A stretch of 64,000 bases of DNA from Corylus avellana (lineage: Eukaryota > Streptophyta > Magnoliopsida > Fagales > Betulaceae): assembly GCF_901000735.1 (NCBI RefSeq), contig NC_081546.1, forward strand, positions 12,725,629 through 12,789,628, in the 5' to 3' direction. The notes beneath the pieces are model-generated. The model did no database searches, had not been told where the DNA came from, and was given only the letters and a program-made list of their open reading frames with translations. Of this stretch, positions 1-13,200 are shown piece after piece. Both the position numbers and the translations under genes were made by a program. The number at the start of each line of letters is the position of its first letter. Within the stretch, counting starts at the first letter, position 1.

Positions 1-373
1 TCAATGAATGGATACATGGGATGGTTTTGATTAATTCTTTGAAGTATAGTAAAACATATCTATGATTTAATTTGTGAGAACTTCGGATTAATATTGATGA
101 ACATAAAGTATGTTGTTATGATTTGGTGAGTGTGAATTCCCAAACCTTAGTACATTTATCCTTAGATTTACTTATTTTATTTAGTTTATGTTTATCCTTT
201 AATTTTCAAAACTCAAAAATCAAAACCCTTTTGGAACTAGATTAGGATTTAATTAGTTTAGATATAAATTGCTCTTTCAAAAATACAATTCTCTGTGGGA
301 TCGACCTCGCACTTGCAATCCATTAAACTACAATTGATTCGTGCACTTGCGAGTTAAATAAATTTGCACAACA
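1..373 (+). repeat. 3' end of the 5' LTR of family A copy 1
   Basis: This stretch matches 9471-9838 (5' LTR of copy 2) and 18281-18501 (3' LTR of copy 2) almost base for base. It ends in GCACAACA at 373, seven bases before the primer-binding site. It carries the sequence GATCGACCTCGCACTTGCAA at 300-319, which recurs near the end of the related LTR D at 52269-52288. Confidence 0.88.
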
Positions 374-379
374 AGTTTT

Positions 380-397
380 TGGCGCCGTTGCCGGGGA
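380..397 (+). other. Primer-binding site (tRNA-Asp), copy 1
   Basis: TGGCGCCGTTGCCGGGGA is the exact reverse complement of the 3' end of plant tRNA-Asp(GTC) including CCA. It lies just after the LTR end. The 398-784 leader that follows is T-rich, has an A tract at 509-521, and contains no gene that I can support. Confidence 0.85.
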
Positions 398-784
398 ATT
401 GTTTATTTTTTGAAACCAATTTATTTCTAGATCGTTTTATTCTTCTACTAGTTATAATTAGGATTTTATTTTTCTGCAATTTGTTTTGTTTTATTTGTGT
501 TACTAATACAAAAAAAAAAAAAGATTTTTCTTTTTGTTTTTTGTTGTTGTTTTGTTTGTGTTACAGCCCTGCTACGATCGAGCACACTTGTAGCCAAGAC
601 AGCAACCGCAACAGTTCAGTAGATTTTTGCCAAAATCTTTTGGTCCTTTTTTGTGAGTTTTTAGTTTCTGTTTAAATTAATTTCTGCTTGCAATTGTGTT
701 TAGTTAGTTTAATATAATTTAATTTAGTTCAATTCATTTCAGTTTTTAGTTTGTTAGTTTGTTAGGTTGTTAGTTCCTTTTTGC

Positions 785-3700
785 ATGTTCGGTCGTAGAT
801 CTTTAAATCTGGAGTTAAACACTTTTGATCCCGAAATTGAAAGAACGGCGAGAGAGAATTTAAGACAGCCATCAAACTCACCCACCAATTCTCAAAGTTC
901 CGAGTCTGATTCGGAAAAGTCTATTAAGATGGGAGAACGAAATCAACCTAGATCCCTTAGGGAGCTGTTCGTACCCAATATTACCAACACACCATCGTGT
1001 ATAGTGTTGCCAGGTACTCGCTTCGAGCTGAAGCCGAGTACAATAGGCCACCTTCCTGCATTTAGAGGATTAGAGAATGAGGATCCATATGTTCATGTGA
1101 GGATTTTTTTGGAAATTTGCGACATTGTTAATACACAAAATGCCCCAGCAGAAGCGGTGCGCCTTCGGTTATTCCCTCTGTCCCTACATGATAGGGCGAA
1201 ATCCTGGCTACTCAACAATAGACCTGGATCTATCACTTCTTGGGATATGTTGCAAAGCAAGTTTTACCACAAGTTCTTCCCAATTTCCAAAATCAATGCC
1301 CTCCGTCTACAGATCACCAATTTCAGACAAAAAGAAGGGGAAAGATTCACCGATAGCTGGGAGAAGTTTAAAGAGCTTACTATAAAATGCCCACCCCACG
1401 GGTTTGAGAATGAGGTGCTAGTTCAAATTTTCTACAGGGGACTAACACCAAGTGAGCAAAACTCGCTTGAGACAATGAATGGTAGAGAATTCTTAAGTCT
1501 TACTGGGGATGAAGCTTATAAAACTTTGGATGAAATGGCTGAACGAGCACAACAATGGGATTTTCAAGATAGTTGGGACAGACAACAACCCGCTCCCAAG
1601 ACAGGAAGCATCTATGAGGTGAGGAACGATGCTGAATTAAGGGAGGAGTTCAAGGTTCTCAGGCGTCAGTTTGACACTATGGTCTTAAACAAACCAGTGA
1701 ATGCAGCAGATACTTACCACGTTGATGCATGCGGGTTATGTGATAGTCAAACGCACTTCACTCAAAACTGCCCAACTCTGTCAACAGAGTACCCAATTGA
1801 GCAAGTCAATGCCTTCAATGAGTACAAAAAACCCACCACTGGGCTGTTTTCCGAAACTTACAATCCAGGGTGGCGGAATCACCCCAATTTCTCTTGGAAG
1901 CAGAATCAGCCATTGAACCAAAGAGATACCACTCAAGCTCAGAATCAGTTCAGGTCATCTCAACAAGCTCAACCGCCTGTTTATCAGTCTACCACTCAAG
2001 TGCCTGCACCACAGTCATCACTGGAAGACATGATGAAAACATTAATAGAAAAAGTCGACCGGTCCAACTCCCAAGCTATACAAGAGCTCAAGAATTCCAA
2101 CTCCCAATCTGTACAAGAGCTAAAAGGTTTCACCAATCAAGCCATACAGGAGCTGAGGAATTCCAACATGGCTAATAGCAGAGACATACAAGAACTTAAG
2201 CAGGCCATGATCAAGGTAGAAGGACAAGTTGGCCAGATAGCAAATCAGGTGGGGGAAAGAGAAAGAGGGAAGTTCCCTAGTCAACCTGTGCCTAACCCAA
2301 AAGGGCAATTTGTGATTGGAAGTTCCTCTGCCTCTATGCATGGTCAGGAGCATGTACAAGCCATCACCACTCTGAGGTCAGGCAAACAGGTGGATAATCA
2401 AGTGGTCATGCCTGAAGAGGCCACTAAGGCTGCAGAAGAGAAGGAAAACCTGGACAAGCCTGCGGAAGACACAGGACCGGACATTGCCATTCCGATTACT
2501 GAGGATCCTTCCAAAAAGTATATACCCAAAGCTCCATATCCAGAAAGGCTGAAACCGCCAAAGAAGAGCTCGAAGTTCGATGATATTTTGGAAGTGTTCA
2601 AGCAAGTGCAGATAAACATTCCATTCCTAGATGCCATCCAGCAAGTGCCTTCTTATGCCAAATTTCTGAAGGATTTGGTCACCATCAAGAGAAAGACGAA
2701 CGTCCCCAAGAAAGCTTTCCTGACTGAGCAGGTCAGCTCTATCTTGCAATACAAGATGCCTGTAAAGTATAAGGACCCTGGATGTCCTACCATTGCTTGC
2801 AAGATTGGTGACAATCGAGTTGAAAAAGCTCTGTTGGATTTGGGGGCCAGTGTAAATCTACTACCATATTCAATATATGTTCAGTTGGGATTCGGAGAGT
2901 TGAAATCCACTTCAATTACACTTCAGTTGGCTGACAGATCTGTGAAGGTTCCAAGGGGAATTATTGAAGACGTGCTGATCAAAGTTGATAAGTTCTACTA
3001 CCCTGTGGACTTCATCGTCTTAGATACAGAAACGAAAAATGCAGAAATTCAAGTTCCAATCATATAGGGCGTCCCTTTTTAGCTACGGCTAATGCCCTAA
3101 TCAACTGTAGAACTAGAGTCATGAAGATATCATTTGGAAACATGACAGTGGAGCTGAACATCTTTGATATTAGCAGGCAGCCATTTGAGTATGAGGAGGT
3201 CAAAAGCACATGCTCAATTGAGGAGATAGTAGAGAAAACTGTTAATGAACCAGATATTGATGACCCCCTGGGAGAATGCCTGATTGCACTAGGAAGTGAC
3301 ATGGAACTGGACAATCTATAGGAACAAGCTGACGCCTTGTTAGACTCAACTCCTGTGATTGAGACGGAGATTGCAAAAATTACTTTGACATCATCCCCTG
3401 ATCCATCTTCATTAGCAGCTGAGCCTGTCAAGCGGGAGCTGAAGCCTCTACCAGACACCCTGAAGTACAAGTATCTGGATCCTACAGAATCTCTGCTAGT
3501 GATCATTGCTGCAGACCTGGATACTGATGAGGAACAAAAGCTGCTAGAAGTTTTGAGAGAGCATAAAGAAGCAATCGGGTGGTCAATAGAAGATATCAAA
3601 GGAATCAGCCCTGCAGTAGTGATGCACAAGATTCATCTAGAAGAAAATGCTAAAACTTCTCGCGAGCCACAGAGACGGTTGAATCCAACCATGCAAGAGG

Positions 3701-6339
3701 TAGTTCGAGCAGAGGTAATTAAACTTCTGGATGCGGGAATCATATACCCAATCTCTGACAGCAAATGGGTGAGTCCCATTCATGTGGTGCCGAAGAAGGC
3801 AGGGATTACTGTTATCAAGAACAAGGAAAATGAGTTGGTCCCCACTCGTCTGCAGTCAGGATGGAGAGTGTGCATTGACTACAGGAAGTTAAATGCCGTG
3901 ACAAGAAAAGACCATTTTCCTCTACCTTTCATCAATCAGATGTTGGAGAGATTGGCAGGTCATGAGTACTACTGTTTCCTTGATGGTTACTCCGGCTACA
4001 ACCAAATTCCACTGGACCCCGAAGATCAAGAGAAGACTACTTTCACTTGTCCGTTCGGTACGTTTGCCTATCGCCGTATGCCGTTTGGATTATGCAATGC
4101 ACCCGCCACTTTTCAGCGGTGCATGATCAGCATCTTTTCAGATATGGTTGAACGTCACCTGGAGATCTTCATGGATGACTTCTCAGTCTTTGGTTCATCA
4201 TTTGGGAAATGTCTACATCATCTCACATTGATGTTGGTACGGTGCAAGGAGAAGAATTTGGTTCAGAATTGGGAAAAATGCCACTTCATGGTAAAACAAG
4301 GAATTGTTTTGGGGCATGTAATTTCCCACAAAGGTATCGAGGTTGACAGAGCTAAGGTTGATTTGATATCTAACCTTCCGCCCCCGCGGACAGTTAAGGA
4401 GATTCGGTCATTTCTGGGACATGCTGGGTTCTACAGAAGATTCATCAAGGACTTCAGCAAGATAGCAAGACCTCTATGTAATCTATTGGCAAAAGATGTT
4501 CCTTTTGACTTCAATGACAAGTGCCAGACAGCCTTTGAGATTCTAAAAAAGACCTTAACTTCTACACCAATCATTCAGCCACCTAATTGGGGGGTTCCGT
4601 TCGAGATAATGTGTGATGCCTCTGATTATGCTGTGGGAGCCGTTTTGGGTCAGCGAGTAGAGAAGATTCCGCATGTCATATACTATGCCAGCAAGACTCT
4701 CAATGATGCACAACTTAACTACTCCACTACTGAAAATGAGTTGTTAGCTGTAGTGTTTGCTCTGGATAAGTTTAGATCTTACTTGCTAGGATCTAAAGTC
4801 TTAGTCTAATCTGATCATGCTGCGTTGAAATATCTATTGTCAAAGAAAGATGCTAAATCTCGTCTCATCCGGTGGATTCTGTTGCTACAAGAGTTTGATA
4901 TTGAAATTCAGGACAAGAAGGGTTCCGAGAATGTGGTAGCTGATCATCTATCCAGGCTGGTTGTGGACTTTAATGAAAATGCTGTGCCGATTGCTGAGAC
5001 ATTTCCTGATGAACAACTTATGTACATCTCTCAAAATCCCGCACCATGGTTCGTAGACATAGTGAACTACCTTGTCACTGCCCAGATGCCATCACATTGG
5101 ACCAGGCAAGACAAATCAAAATTCTTGGCTGGGGTGAAGTACTTCTTTTGGGATGATCCTTACCTGTTCAAATACTGCCCAGATCAGATTATAAGGAGAT
5201 GCATTCCTGAAAATGACCAGCAAAATGTCCTATCTTTTTGCCTTGATCATGCATGTGGAGGCCACTTCAGTTCTAAAAAGACCGCGGCGAAGATTCTTCA
5301 AAGTGGATTCTATTGGCCCTCTATTTTTCGTGATGCCCATGCCTACTGTTCAGCCTGTGATAGATGCCAGAAGTTGGGGAGCATTGGAAGAAGGAATATG
5401 ATGCCGCTGAACCCGATCCTTATTGTGGAGTTGGTTGATGTTTGGGGCATTGATTTCATGGGTCCCTTCCCTAATTCTTATGGGTATCTTTTCATCCTTG
5501 TGGCGGTGGATTATGTTTCCAAGTGGGTGGAGGCTATTGCCTGCAAGACTAATGATCACAGAGTCGTGTTGCAATTTTTGAAGGAAAATGTGTTTGCACG
5601 TTTTGGGACACCACGTGCCATCATCAGTGATGGGGGGAAGCATTTCTGCAACCGATATTTTAAGCAACTCATGAAGAAGTATGGTATTACTCATAAAGTT
5701 GCAACTCCCTACCATCCTCAGACAAGTGGGCAAGTTGAGATATCCAACAGAGAAATCAAGAGGATATTAGAAAAGACGGTGAACCCGACAAGGAAGGACT
5801 GGTCTCTTCGACTCAATGACGCTCTGTGGGCATACTGGACTGCATTCAAGACTCCAATTGGCATGTCTCCCTACCGACTCGTGTATGGCAAGGCTTGTCA
5901 CCTCCCTGTGGAATTGGAGCACCGGGCTTATAGGGCTATAAAGTAGCTAAATTTCAACCTCACCAAGGCTGGTGAGCAAAGGAAGTTACAGCTAGATGAA
6001 TTAGAAGAATTGAGGAATGATGCCTACAACTGTGCCAAGCTATACAAAGATCAGATGAAGAAGATCCATGACCAAAACATTTTGAGAAGATCATTTGAAG
6101 TTGGTTAGAAAGTCCTCCTTTACAACTCACGTCTGCATCTGTTTCCAGGAAAGCTCAAATCCCGATGGACTGGACCATTCATAGTGCATGCAGTTTCTAC
6201 TCATGGAGCCATCGAAATCCAGGATCCTAAGAATGGAAGTGCTCTCAAGGTCAATGGTCAGCAGTTGAAGCCATTCTTGGAACTGGAAATTTCGGAGAGT
6301 GAGGAATTGCCTTTGGAAGATCCTACATCGTCTACTTAA
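785..6339 (+). pseudogene. Gag-pol polyprotein of family A copy 1, inactivated
   Basis: This is a single gag-pol frame. The first ATG is at 785; the longer open frame to the left opens at a TTG. Gag has the retrotransposon gag core (about 1090-1460) and a CX2CX4HX4C knuckle (CGLCDSQTHFTQNC) near 1730-1770, then a Q/N/S-rich coiled-coil stretch. Pol has the protease motif LLDLGAS near 2835, reverse transcriptase with FMDD near 4170, RNase H (MCDASDY near 4610), the integrase zinc finger near 5240-5370, and the catalytic core ([14 protein letters not shown] in NREIKRILE) at 5440-5770. Compared with copy 2 there is a 1-base deletion at 3065 and nonsense codons at 3319, 4807, 5944 and 6106. Two of the stops (5944, 6106) are CAG to TAG changes, as cytosine-methylation decay gives. 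It cannot make a full polyprotein. Confidence 0.92.
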
Positions 6340-6976
6340 TCATTAGCGGTGAAAAGTCTGGCTAAAGACTGTAAACTTAGCGCTTATGGGAGGCATTCCT
6401 TTTTCTTTGGTATTTTTAGTCATTTTTTGTGTTGTTTCGTCTATCTTCATTTTTGTTTTATTTTTTTGTGTTTTTCAGGACAGGTGTTATTATGAGTAAG
6501 TTTGGGGGTCGTCTCTTTGCTCACTCTGGTTCCTTATACCTCTTGGTATTATGTTTCTGCCTACATTGAGGACAATGTGTGATTCAAGTTTGGGGGTATG
6601 GAAAAACACTTTGTCTATCTTTGTCTATTTATTTTTGTTTTTATTTGTTTAGTTTTATTTGTCTTTTTGTGTCAACAAAAAAAAGAAAAAAGAAAAAAAA
6701 AATTGAAAAAAAAAATTATGCTATGTTTTTGTCAAGTTTGAGTTAAACTGTGACTGTGGTTTGCATTTCATTAGCTTTCTTAAAGGGTTGAACACATCAT
6801 TATGTCATTTGGAGTCTGAGTCCTTTGACTTATTTTTGGGTAAAAGAGATTTCACTTGTTTTGAGATAAATTTTTATGAGCACATTAGCATGTTTTCTGT
6901 GAGGTATGATGTTTGAGCTTAAACTTGTTCTCTTTGAGATTTGTTGGATGACCTATTGATGAATAACCATTGGCTT
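6340..6976 (+). other. 3' internal non-coding region of copy 1
   Basis: No gene is seen. The region follows the pol stop codon and matches 15859-16497 of copy 2. It holds two polypurine-tract-like motifs AAGTTTGGGGGT (6498-6509 and 6586-6597), a T-rich stretch and an A-rich run (6678-6716). It ends at the gap, so its own final polypurine tract and 3' LTR are not in the assembly. Confidence 0.8.
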
Positions 6977-7076
6977 NNNNNNNNNNNNNNNNNNNNNNNN
7001 NNNNNNNNNNNNNNNNNNNNNNNNNNNNNNNNNNNNNNNNNNNNNNNNNNNNNNNNNNNNNNNNNNNNNNNNNNNN
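6977..7076. other. Assembly gap (100 N)
   Basis: There are exactly 100 N, a conventional placeholder for a gap of unknown size. The left flank is the 3' internal region of family A. The right flank is unrelated CACTA-like sequence, so more than 100 bases may be missing. Confidence 0.99.
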
Positions 7077-7844
7077 GGATTTAATCCATTCAGTAACATG
7101 AGCAAAACCCACAGCATTTGGACTGTCATGGTGATTCCATACAACTTGCCTCCTTGGTTGTACATGAAACAACCGAATTTCATTTTATCCTTGATTATTC
7201 CAGGCCCAAGTTCACTTGGAATTGCAATAGATGTCTACTTACAATCCCTGATATCAGAACTACAGGAATTATGGAATGTAAGGGTAAGCACATTTGATGT
7301 ATCGATGAAGAAGTTCTTTGTGTTGCGATCGACATTGATGTGGACTATAAATGACTTCTTGGCCTATGCAGATTTGTCAAGATATAGTACAAAGGGAAAA
7401 AAAAGCGTGTCCAATTTGTATGGGTTCAGCATGGTCTAAATGGTTAACACATGGGATAAAATGTTGTTATATGGGGCATAGGCAATTATTGCCTATGGAT
7501 CATAGGTGGAGAATGAACAAAAGAGCTTTCGAAGGTACACAAGAACTGGATGGTCCGCCTGTTGTGCAAAATAGCAAGGACATCCTAAGGCAATTAGACG
7601 CATTATTTGAATGTGGGGGACCATGATGCACATAGAGGGACAAAAGACCGCGCAAGATATAGTTGGTACAAATTTTGATGTTGGGTGGAAGAAGAAAAGC
7701 ATTTTCTTTAGTTTGCCATATTAGAAAGATAATTTGTTATGACACAACCTTGATGTGATGCACATAGAAAAAAATGTCATGGGCAATATACTTAGCACAC
7801 TGCTTGACATTACAGGGAAGACAAAGGACAACCATGAAGCCTAT
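7077..7844 (+). pseudogene. CACTA (En/Spm) TNP2-type transposase fragment
   Basis: Translated pieces match the plant TNP2 transposase family in order: PYNLPPWLYMKQPNF near 7137, a stretch with LRSTLMWTINDFLAY near 7325, CPICMGSAWSKWLTHG near 7407, then LPMDHRWRMNKRAF and the DGPP segment near 7490-7560, and HNLDVMHIEKNVMGN near 7748. Consecutive pieces lie in different frames and the last has in-frame stops, so this is a decayed fragment. Neither end of the CACTA element is visible: the left side is the N gap and the right side is cut by a family B LTR at 7845. Confidence 0.8.
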
Positions 7845-8665
7845 TGTGCAAAAATCTACTTAAATTAATAGGTAAATAATTATACGTTTTACCTGTAAGT
7901 GCACAAGGTCAACATGGTAGTATAGCGTGCAAGTACAGGATCATTCCCACGAGGATTGCTGATTTTATGTTTAAAAATAAATTCCTTTTTAATTAAAAGC
8001 TAAAATTCAATTGCCACGATTGAATTCAATAGAATAAAAGATAAATAAAAACTAAAAAGGATTAGGGTTTTGATATCCACCACTAATTATATTCAGCTAA
8101 TATAACAATATGCCAATGCTTTGATCAAATGATGCATATTTAATGTTTGCCAACCTAAGGGTTAAACTCTAACGCCTTAAGCTATTGATTTCCCTAAGCA
8201 ACGAGTTAGGCATGAGTACATACTCTAACTCTTTTCTTTCCTAAAGAATTTAGCATGGTATATACTAAGTTGTTCTTTAGAAAAGCATATGTTCTCTATG
8301 GAAATCGACAAACACACAGGGCCTAGGGCATGTCTACTCCCGGTTCCCCATGTTGATTAACCCAAGAATCCGGCGTGGATATCTCTTGTTACTTATGTTA
8401 AACCCAGGACTCGGCCATCCAAATTGATCTAACTAACAAGTCCATACCACATGCACATGTTGATCAGGCATACACATATGAGGAATTCATGCAAGCAAGT
8501 ATTAATCAAGTTAAATAGCACAACATGATCATCACAAGGTGCTAATATTGAAATATTAATTAAACATAACTAAGGCTTCAATCTAGCCCTAAATATAGTA
8601 TAAACTACATAATAAAGATAAAAAGGGTGGAAGAGAAAGAACCCAAACTCCTCTTGATTTAGCCT
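7845..8665 (-). repeat. Family B LTR fragment, reverse orientation
   Basis: It begins TGTGCAAAAATCTACTTAAA, the reverse complement of the family B LTR 3' end, and follows the B LTR at 20011-21322 through the same landmarks: AATTAATAGGTAAATAATT, the GTGCACAAGGTCAACATGG block, and GGGCTTCAATCTAGCCCT-like sequence near 8573-8590. It stops at 8665 without the LTR's other terminus and passes directly into the middle of a family A LTR. Confidence 0.82.
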
Positions 8666-9838
8666 AAAGAAAGCATACTTTGAGAAGACCTAGATTGTGT
8701 GGTTAAGTCTAACCAAATCCAAGAAAAGGTTAAATCAGATTCAAGTTCAGATTGAATAAGATTTTGGATTGGATTCAAATTCAGATTCTGCACATGTCTT
8801 AGTATTTTGACCATAACTCTCCGCTCAAATATCGGATTGAATTGACTCAAACGGCATTGGAAAGCTAGCTCAAAATACTACAATTTGTTGTGAAATAGGA
8901 TTTTCGTAATTCGTACAGTTACTATGTCAAAATCGCCCCGCAATTAAAGGACACAAATCTGGACGAATCCTATTCCGATTTCAGACTTCTATTTTGACTG
9001 GGAGACAGACCTCCGAATTATCTAAGTTTACTTGGGCTTCTAGGACTTCCCTAAGCCTATAAATAGACTTCTTTGCATTCAAGAAAAGACACAATCCCAG
9101 AGAGCAAAATTCTTTTGTTTAGTTTTTCTTTAGGTTTAGGTTTAGGTTTAGATTTTATTTTTATGTGGAGCTAAATTCCCAACTAAGGTTGGGGATGAAG
9201 CCTCACCGATGAAGAACATCAATACTTATGTAAGTTTTTATTATTCTGATTTTATTGGGTTTTATATTTCAATTGTTTTACTTCTAATCAATTGTGTGGA
9301 GTAATTCTTGGATATCTCTTGTGATTCAAGGATACATGTGATGATTTGAGATAATTTCATATGATTGATTGCTTGGCTTTTAACTCATAAAAATTGGATA
9401 TCCCTTGTGATTTGTTCTACGGATACATCTGGTGTTTCAATTTAATTTGGATTCCTTTTGTGATTTGGTCAATGAATGGATACATGGGATGGTTTTGATT
9501 AATTCTTTGAAGCATAGTAAAACATATCTATGATTTAATTTGTGAGAACTTCGGATTAATATTGATGAACATAAAGTATGTTGTTATGATTTGGTGAGTG
9601 TGAATTCCCAAACCTTACCTTTATCCTTAGATTTACTTATTTTATTTAGTTTATGTTTATCCTTTAATTTTCAAAACTCAAAAATCAAAACCCTTTTGGA
9701 ACTAGATTAGGATTTAATTAGTTTAGATATAAATTGCTCTTTCAAAAATACAATTCTCTGTGGGATCGACCTCGCACTTGCAATCCATTAAACTACAATC
9801 GATTCGTGCACTTGCGAGTTAAATAAATTTGCACAACA
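8666..9838 (+). repeat. 5' LTR of family A copy 2 (5'-truncated)
   Basis: Homology to the 3' LTR starts at AAGAAAGCATAC (8666). A TATA box, TATAAATA, lies at 9058-9065 and should mark the U3/R promoter. A short TTTAGG run follows at about 9129-9151. The LTR ends GCACAACA at 9838. It lacks a TACATT-like stretch after CCAAACCTTA that is present in the 3' LTR and in copy 1. Confidence 0.88.
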
Positions 9839-9844
9839 AGTTTT

Positions 9845-9862
9845 TGGCGCCGTTGCCGGGGA
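9845..9862 (+). other. Primer-binding site (tRNA-Asp), copy 2
   Basis: This is an exact 18-base complement of the tRNA-Asp(GTC) 3' end, seven bases after the LTR end. The leader 9863-10281 is T-rich with a long A tract (about 9975-10011) and holds no supported gene. Confidence 0.87.
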
Positions 9863-10281
9863 ATTGTTTATTTTTTGAAACCAATTTATTTCTAGATCGG
9901 TTTTATTCTTCTACTAGTTATAATTAGGATTTTATTTTTCTGCAATTTGTTTTGTTTTATTTGTGTTACTAATACAAATAAAAAATTAAAAAAAAAAAAA
10001 AAAAAAAAAAAGATTTTTCTTTTTGTTTTTTGTTGTTGTTTTGTTTGTGTTACAGCCCTGCTACGATCGAGCACACTTGTGGCCAAGACAGCAACCGCAA
10101 CAGTTCAGTAGATTTTTGCCAAAATCTTTTGGTCCTTTTTTGTGAGTTTTTAGTTTCTGTTTAAATTAATTTCTGCTTGCAATTGTGTTTAGTTAGTTTA
10201 ATATAATTTAATTTAGTTCAATTCATTTCAGTTTTTAGTTTGTTAGTTTGTTAGTTTGTTAGGTTGTTAGTTCCTTTTTGC

Positions 10282-13200
10282 ATGTTCGGTCGTAGATCTT
10301 TAAATCTGGAGTTAAACACTTTTGATCCCGAAATTGAAAGAACGGCGAGAGAGAATTTAAGACAGCCATCAAACTCACCCACCAATTCTCAAAGTTCCGA
10401 GTCTGATTCGGAAAAGTCTGTTAAGATGGGAGAACGAAATCAACCTAGATCCCTCAGGGAGCTGTTCGTACCCAATATTACCAACACACCATCGTGTATA
10501 GTGTTGCCAGCTACTCGCTTCGAGCTGAAGCCGAGTACAATAGGCCACCTTCCTGCATTTAGAGGATTAGAGAATGAGGATCCATATGTTCATGTGAGGA
10601 TTTTTTTGGAAATTTGCGACATTGTTAATACACAAAATGCCCCAGCAGAAGCGGTGCGCCTTCGGTTATTCCCTCTGTCCCTACATGATAGGGCGAAATC
10701 CTGGCTACTCAACAATAGACCTGGATCTATCACTTCTTGGGATATGTTGCAAAGCAAGTTTTACCACAAGTTCTTCCCAATTTCCAAAATCAATGCCCTC
10801 CGTCTACAGATCACCAATTTCAGACAAAAAGAAGGGGAAAGATTCACCGATAGCTGGGAGAAGTTTAAAGAGCTTACTATAAAATGCCCACCCCACGGGT
10901 TTGAGAATGAGGTGCTAGTTCAAATTTTCTACAGGGGACTAACACCAAGTGAGCGAAACTCGCTTGAGACAATGAATGGTAGAGAATTCTTAAGTCTTAC
11001 TGGGGATGAAGCTTATAAAACTTTGGATGAAATGGCTGAACGAGCGCAACAATGGGATTTTCAAGATAGTTGGGACAGACAACAACCCGCTCCCAAGACA
11101 GGAAGCATCTATGAGGTGAGGAACGATGCTGAATTAAGGGAGGAGTTCAAGGTTCTCAGGCGTCAGTTTGACACTATGGTCCTAAACAAACCAATGAATG
11201 CAGCAGATACTTACCACGTTGATGCATGCGGGTTATGTGATAGTCAAACGCACTTCACTCAAAACTGCCCAACTCTGTCAACAGAGTACCCAATTGAGCA
11301 AGTCAATGCCTTCAATGAGTACAAAAAACCCACCACTGGGCTGTTTTCCGAAACTTACAATCCAGGGTGGCGGAATCACCCCAATTTCTCTTGGAAGCAG
11401 AATCAGCCATTGAACCAAAGAGATACCACTCAAGCTCAGAATCAGTTCAGGTCATCTCAACAAGCTCAACCGCCTGTTTATCAGTCTACCACTCAAGTGC
11501 CTGCACCACAGTCATCACTGGAAGACATGATGAAAACATTAATAGAAAAAGTCGACCGGTCCAACTCCCAAGCTATACAAGAGCTCAAGAATATACAAGA
11601 GCTCAAGAATTCCAACTCCCAATCTATACAAGAGCTCAAGAATTCCAACTCCCAATCTGTACAAGAGCTAAAAGGTTTCACCAATCAAGCCATACAGGAG
11701 CTGAGGAATTCCAACATGGCTAATAGCAGAGACATACAAGAACTTAAGCAGGCCATGATCAAGGTAGAAGGGCAAGTTGGCCAGATAGCAAATCAGGTGG
11801 GGGAAAGAGAAAGAGGGAAGTTCCCTAGTCAACCCCTGCCTAACCCAAAAGGGCAATTTGTGATTGGAAGTTCCTCCGCCTCTATGCATGGTCAGGAGCA
11901 GTACAAGCCATCACCACTCTGTGGTCATGCCTGAAGAGGCCACTAAGGCTGCAGAAGAGAAGGAAAACCTGGACAAGCCTGCGGAAGACACAGGACCGGA
12001 CATTGCCATTCCGATTACTGAGGATCCTTCCAAAAAGTATATACCCAAAGCTCCGTATCCAGAAAGACTGAAACCGCCAAAGAAGAGCTCGAAGTTCGAT
12101 GATATTTTGGAAGTGTTCAAGCAAGTGCAGATAAACATTCCATTCCTAGATGCCATCCAGCAAGTGCCTTCTTATGCCAAATTTCTGAAGGATTTGGTCA
12201 CCATCAAGAGAAAGACGAACGTCCCCAAGAAAGCTTTCCTGACTGAGCAGGTCAGCTCTATCTTGCAATACAAGATGCCTGTAAAGTATAAGGACCCTGG
12301 ATGTCCTACCATTGCTTGCAAGATTGGTGACAATCGAGTTGAGAAAGCTCTGTTGGATTTGGGGGCCAGTGTAAATCTACTGCCATATTCAGTATTTGTT
12401 CAGTTGGGATTGGGAGAGTTGAAATCCACTTCAATTACACTTCAGTTGGCTGACAGATCTGTGAAGGTTCCAAGGGGAATTATTGAAGACGTCCTGATCA
12501 AAGTTGATAAGTTCTACTACCCTGTGGACTTCATTGTCTTAGATACAGAGACGGAAAATGCAGAAATTCAAGTTCCAATCATATTAGGGCGTCCCTTTTT
12601 AGCTACGGCTAATGCCCTAATCAACTGTAGAACTGGAGTCATGAAGATATCATTTGGAAACATGACAGTGGAACTGAACATCTTTGATATCAGCAAGCAA
12701 CCATTTGAGTATGAGGAGGTCAGAAGCACATGCTTAATTGAGGAGATAGTAGAGAAAACTGTCAATGAACCAGATATTGAAGACCCCTTGGGAGAATGCC
12801 TGATTGCACTGGGAAGTGACATGGCACTGGACACTTTATTGGAACAAGCTGGCACCTTGTTAGACTCAACGCCTGAGATAAAGACGGAGACTACAGAAAT
12901 TTCTTTGACATCGTCCCCTGATCCATCTTCATTAGCAGCTGAGCCTGTCAAGCGGGAGTTGAAGCCTCTACCAGACACCCTGAAGTACAAGTATCTGGAT
13001 CCTATAGAATCTCTGCCTGTGATCATTGCTGCCGATTTGGATAGTGATCAGGAACATGAGCTGCTAGAAGTTTTGAGAGAGCATAAAGAAGCAATCGGGT
13101 GGTCAATAGAAGATATCAAAGGAATCAGCCCTGCAGTAGTGATGCATAAGATTCATCTGGAAGAAAATGCTAAAACTTCTCGCGAGCCACAGAGACGGTT

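Larger units (their letters stand above)
1..6976 (+). mobile_element. Family A Athila/Tat-type Ty3/gypsy retrotransposon, copy 1 (incomplete at both ends)
   Basis: The order is LTR tail (1-373), primer-binding site (380-397), leader, a gag-pol reading frame (785-6339) and a non-coding 3' internal region that stops at an N gap. Left of base 1 the LTR is outside the window. On the right the element stops at 6976, exactly where copy 2 continues into an A-rich low-complexity run (16498-16565), so the rest of copy 1 was probably lost to an assembly break. Copy 2 (8666-18501) is almost the same sequence. The domain order protease, reverse transcriptase, RNase H, integrase is that of Ty3/gypsy elements. 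The tRNA-Asp primer site and the reverse transcriptase motifs suggest the Athila/Tat clade. Confidence 0.9.

Noticed and set aside
7845..8665. Complete solo LTR of family B
   Set aside because: The right end is cut before the LTR terminus, so it is a fragment.
9129..9151. Telomere-like TTTAGG run, also near 17938-17958
   Set aside because: Only three units, inside a family A LTR in both places, and not the plant TTTAGGG unit. It is part of the LTR and not an interstitial telomere.
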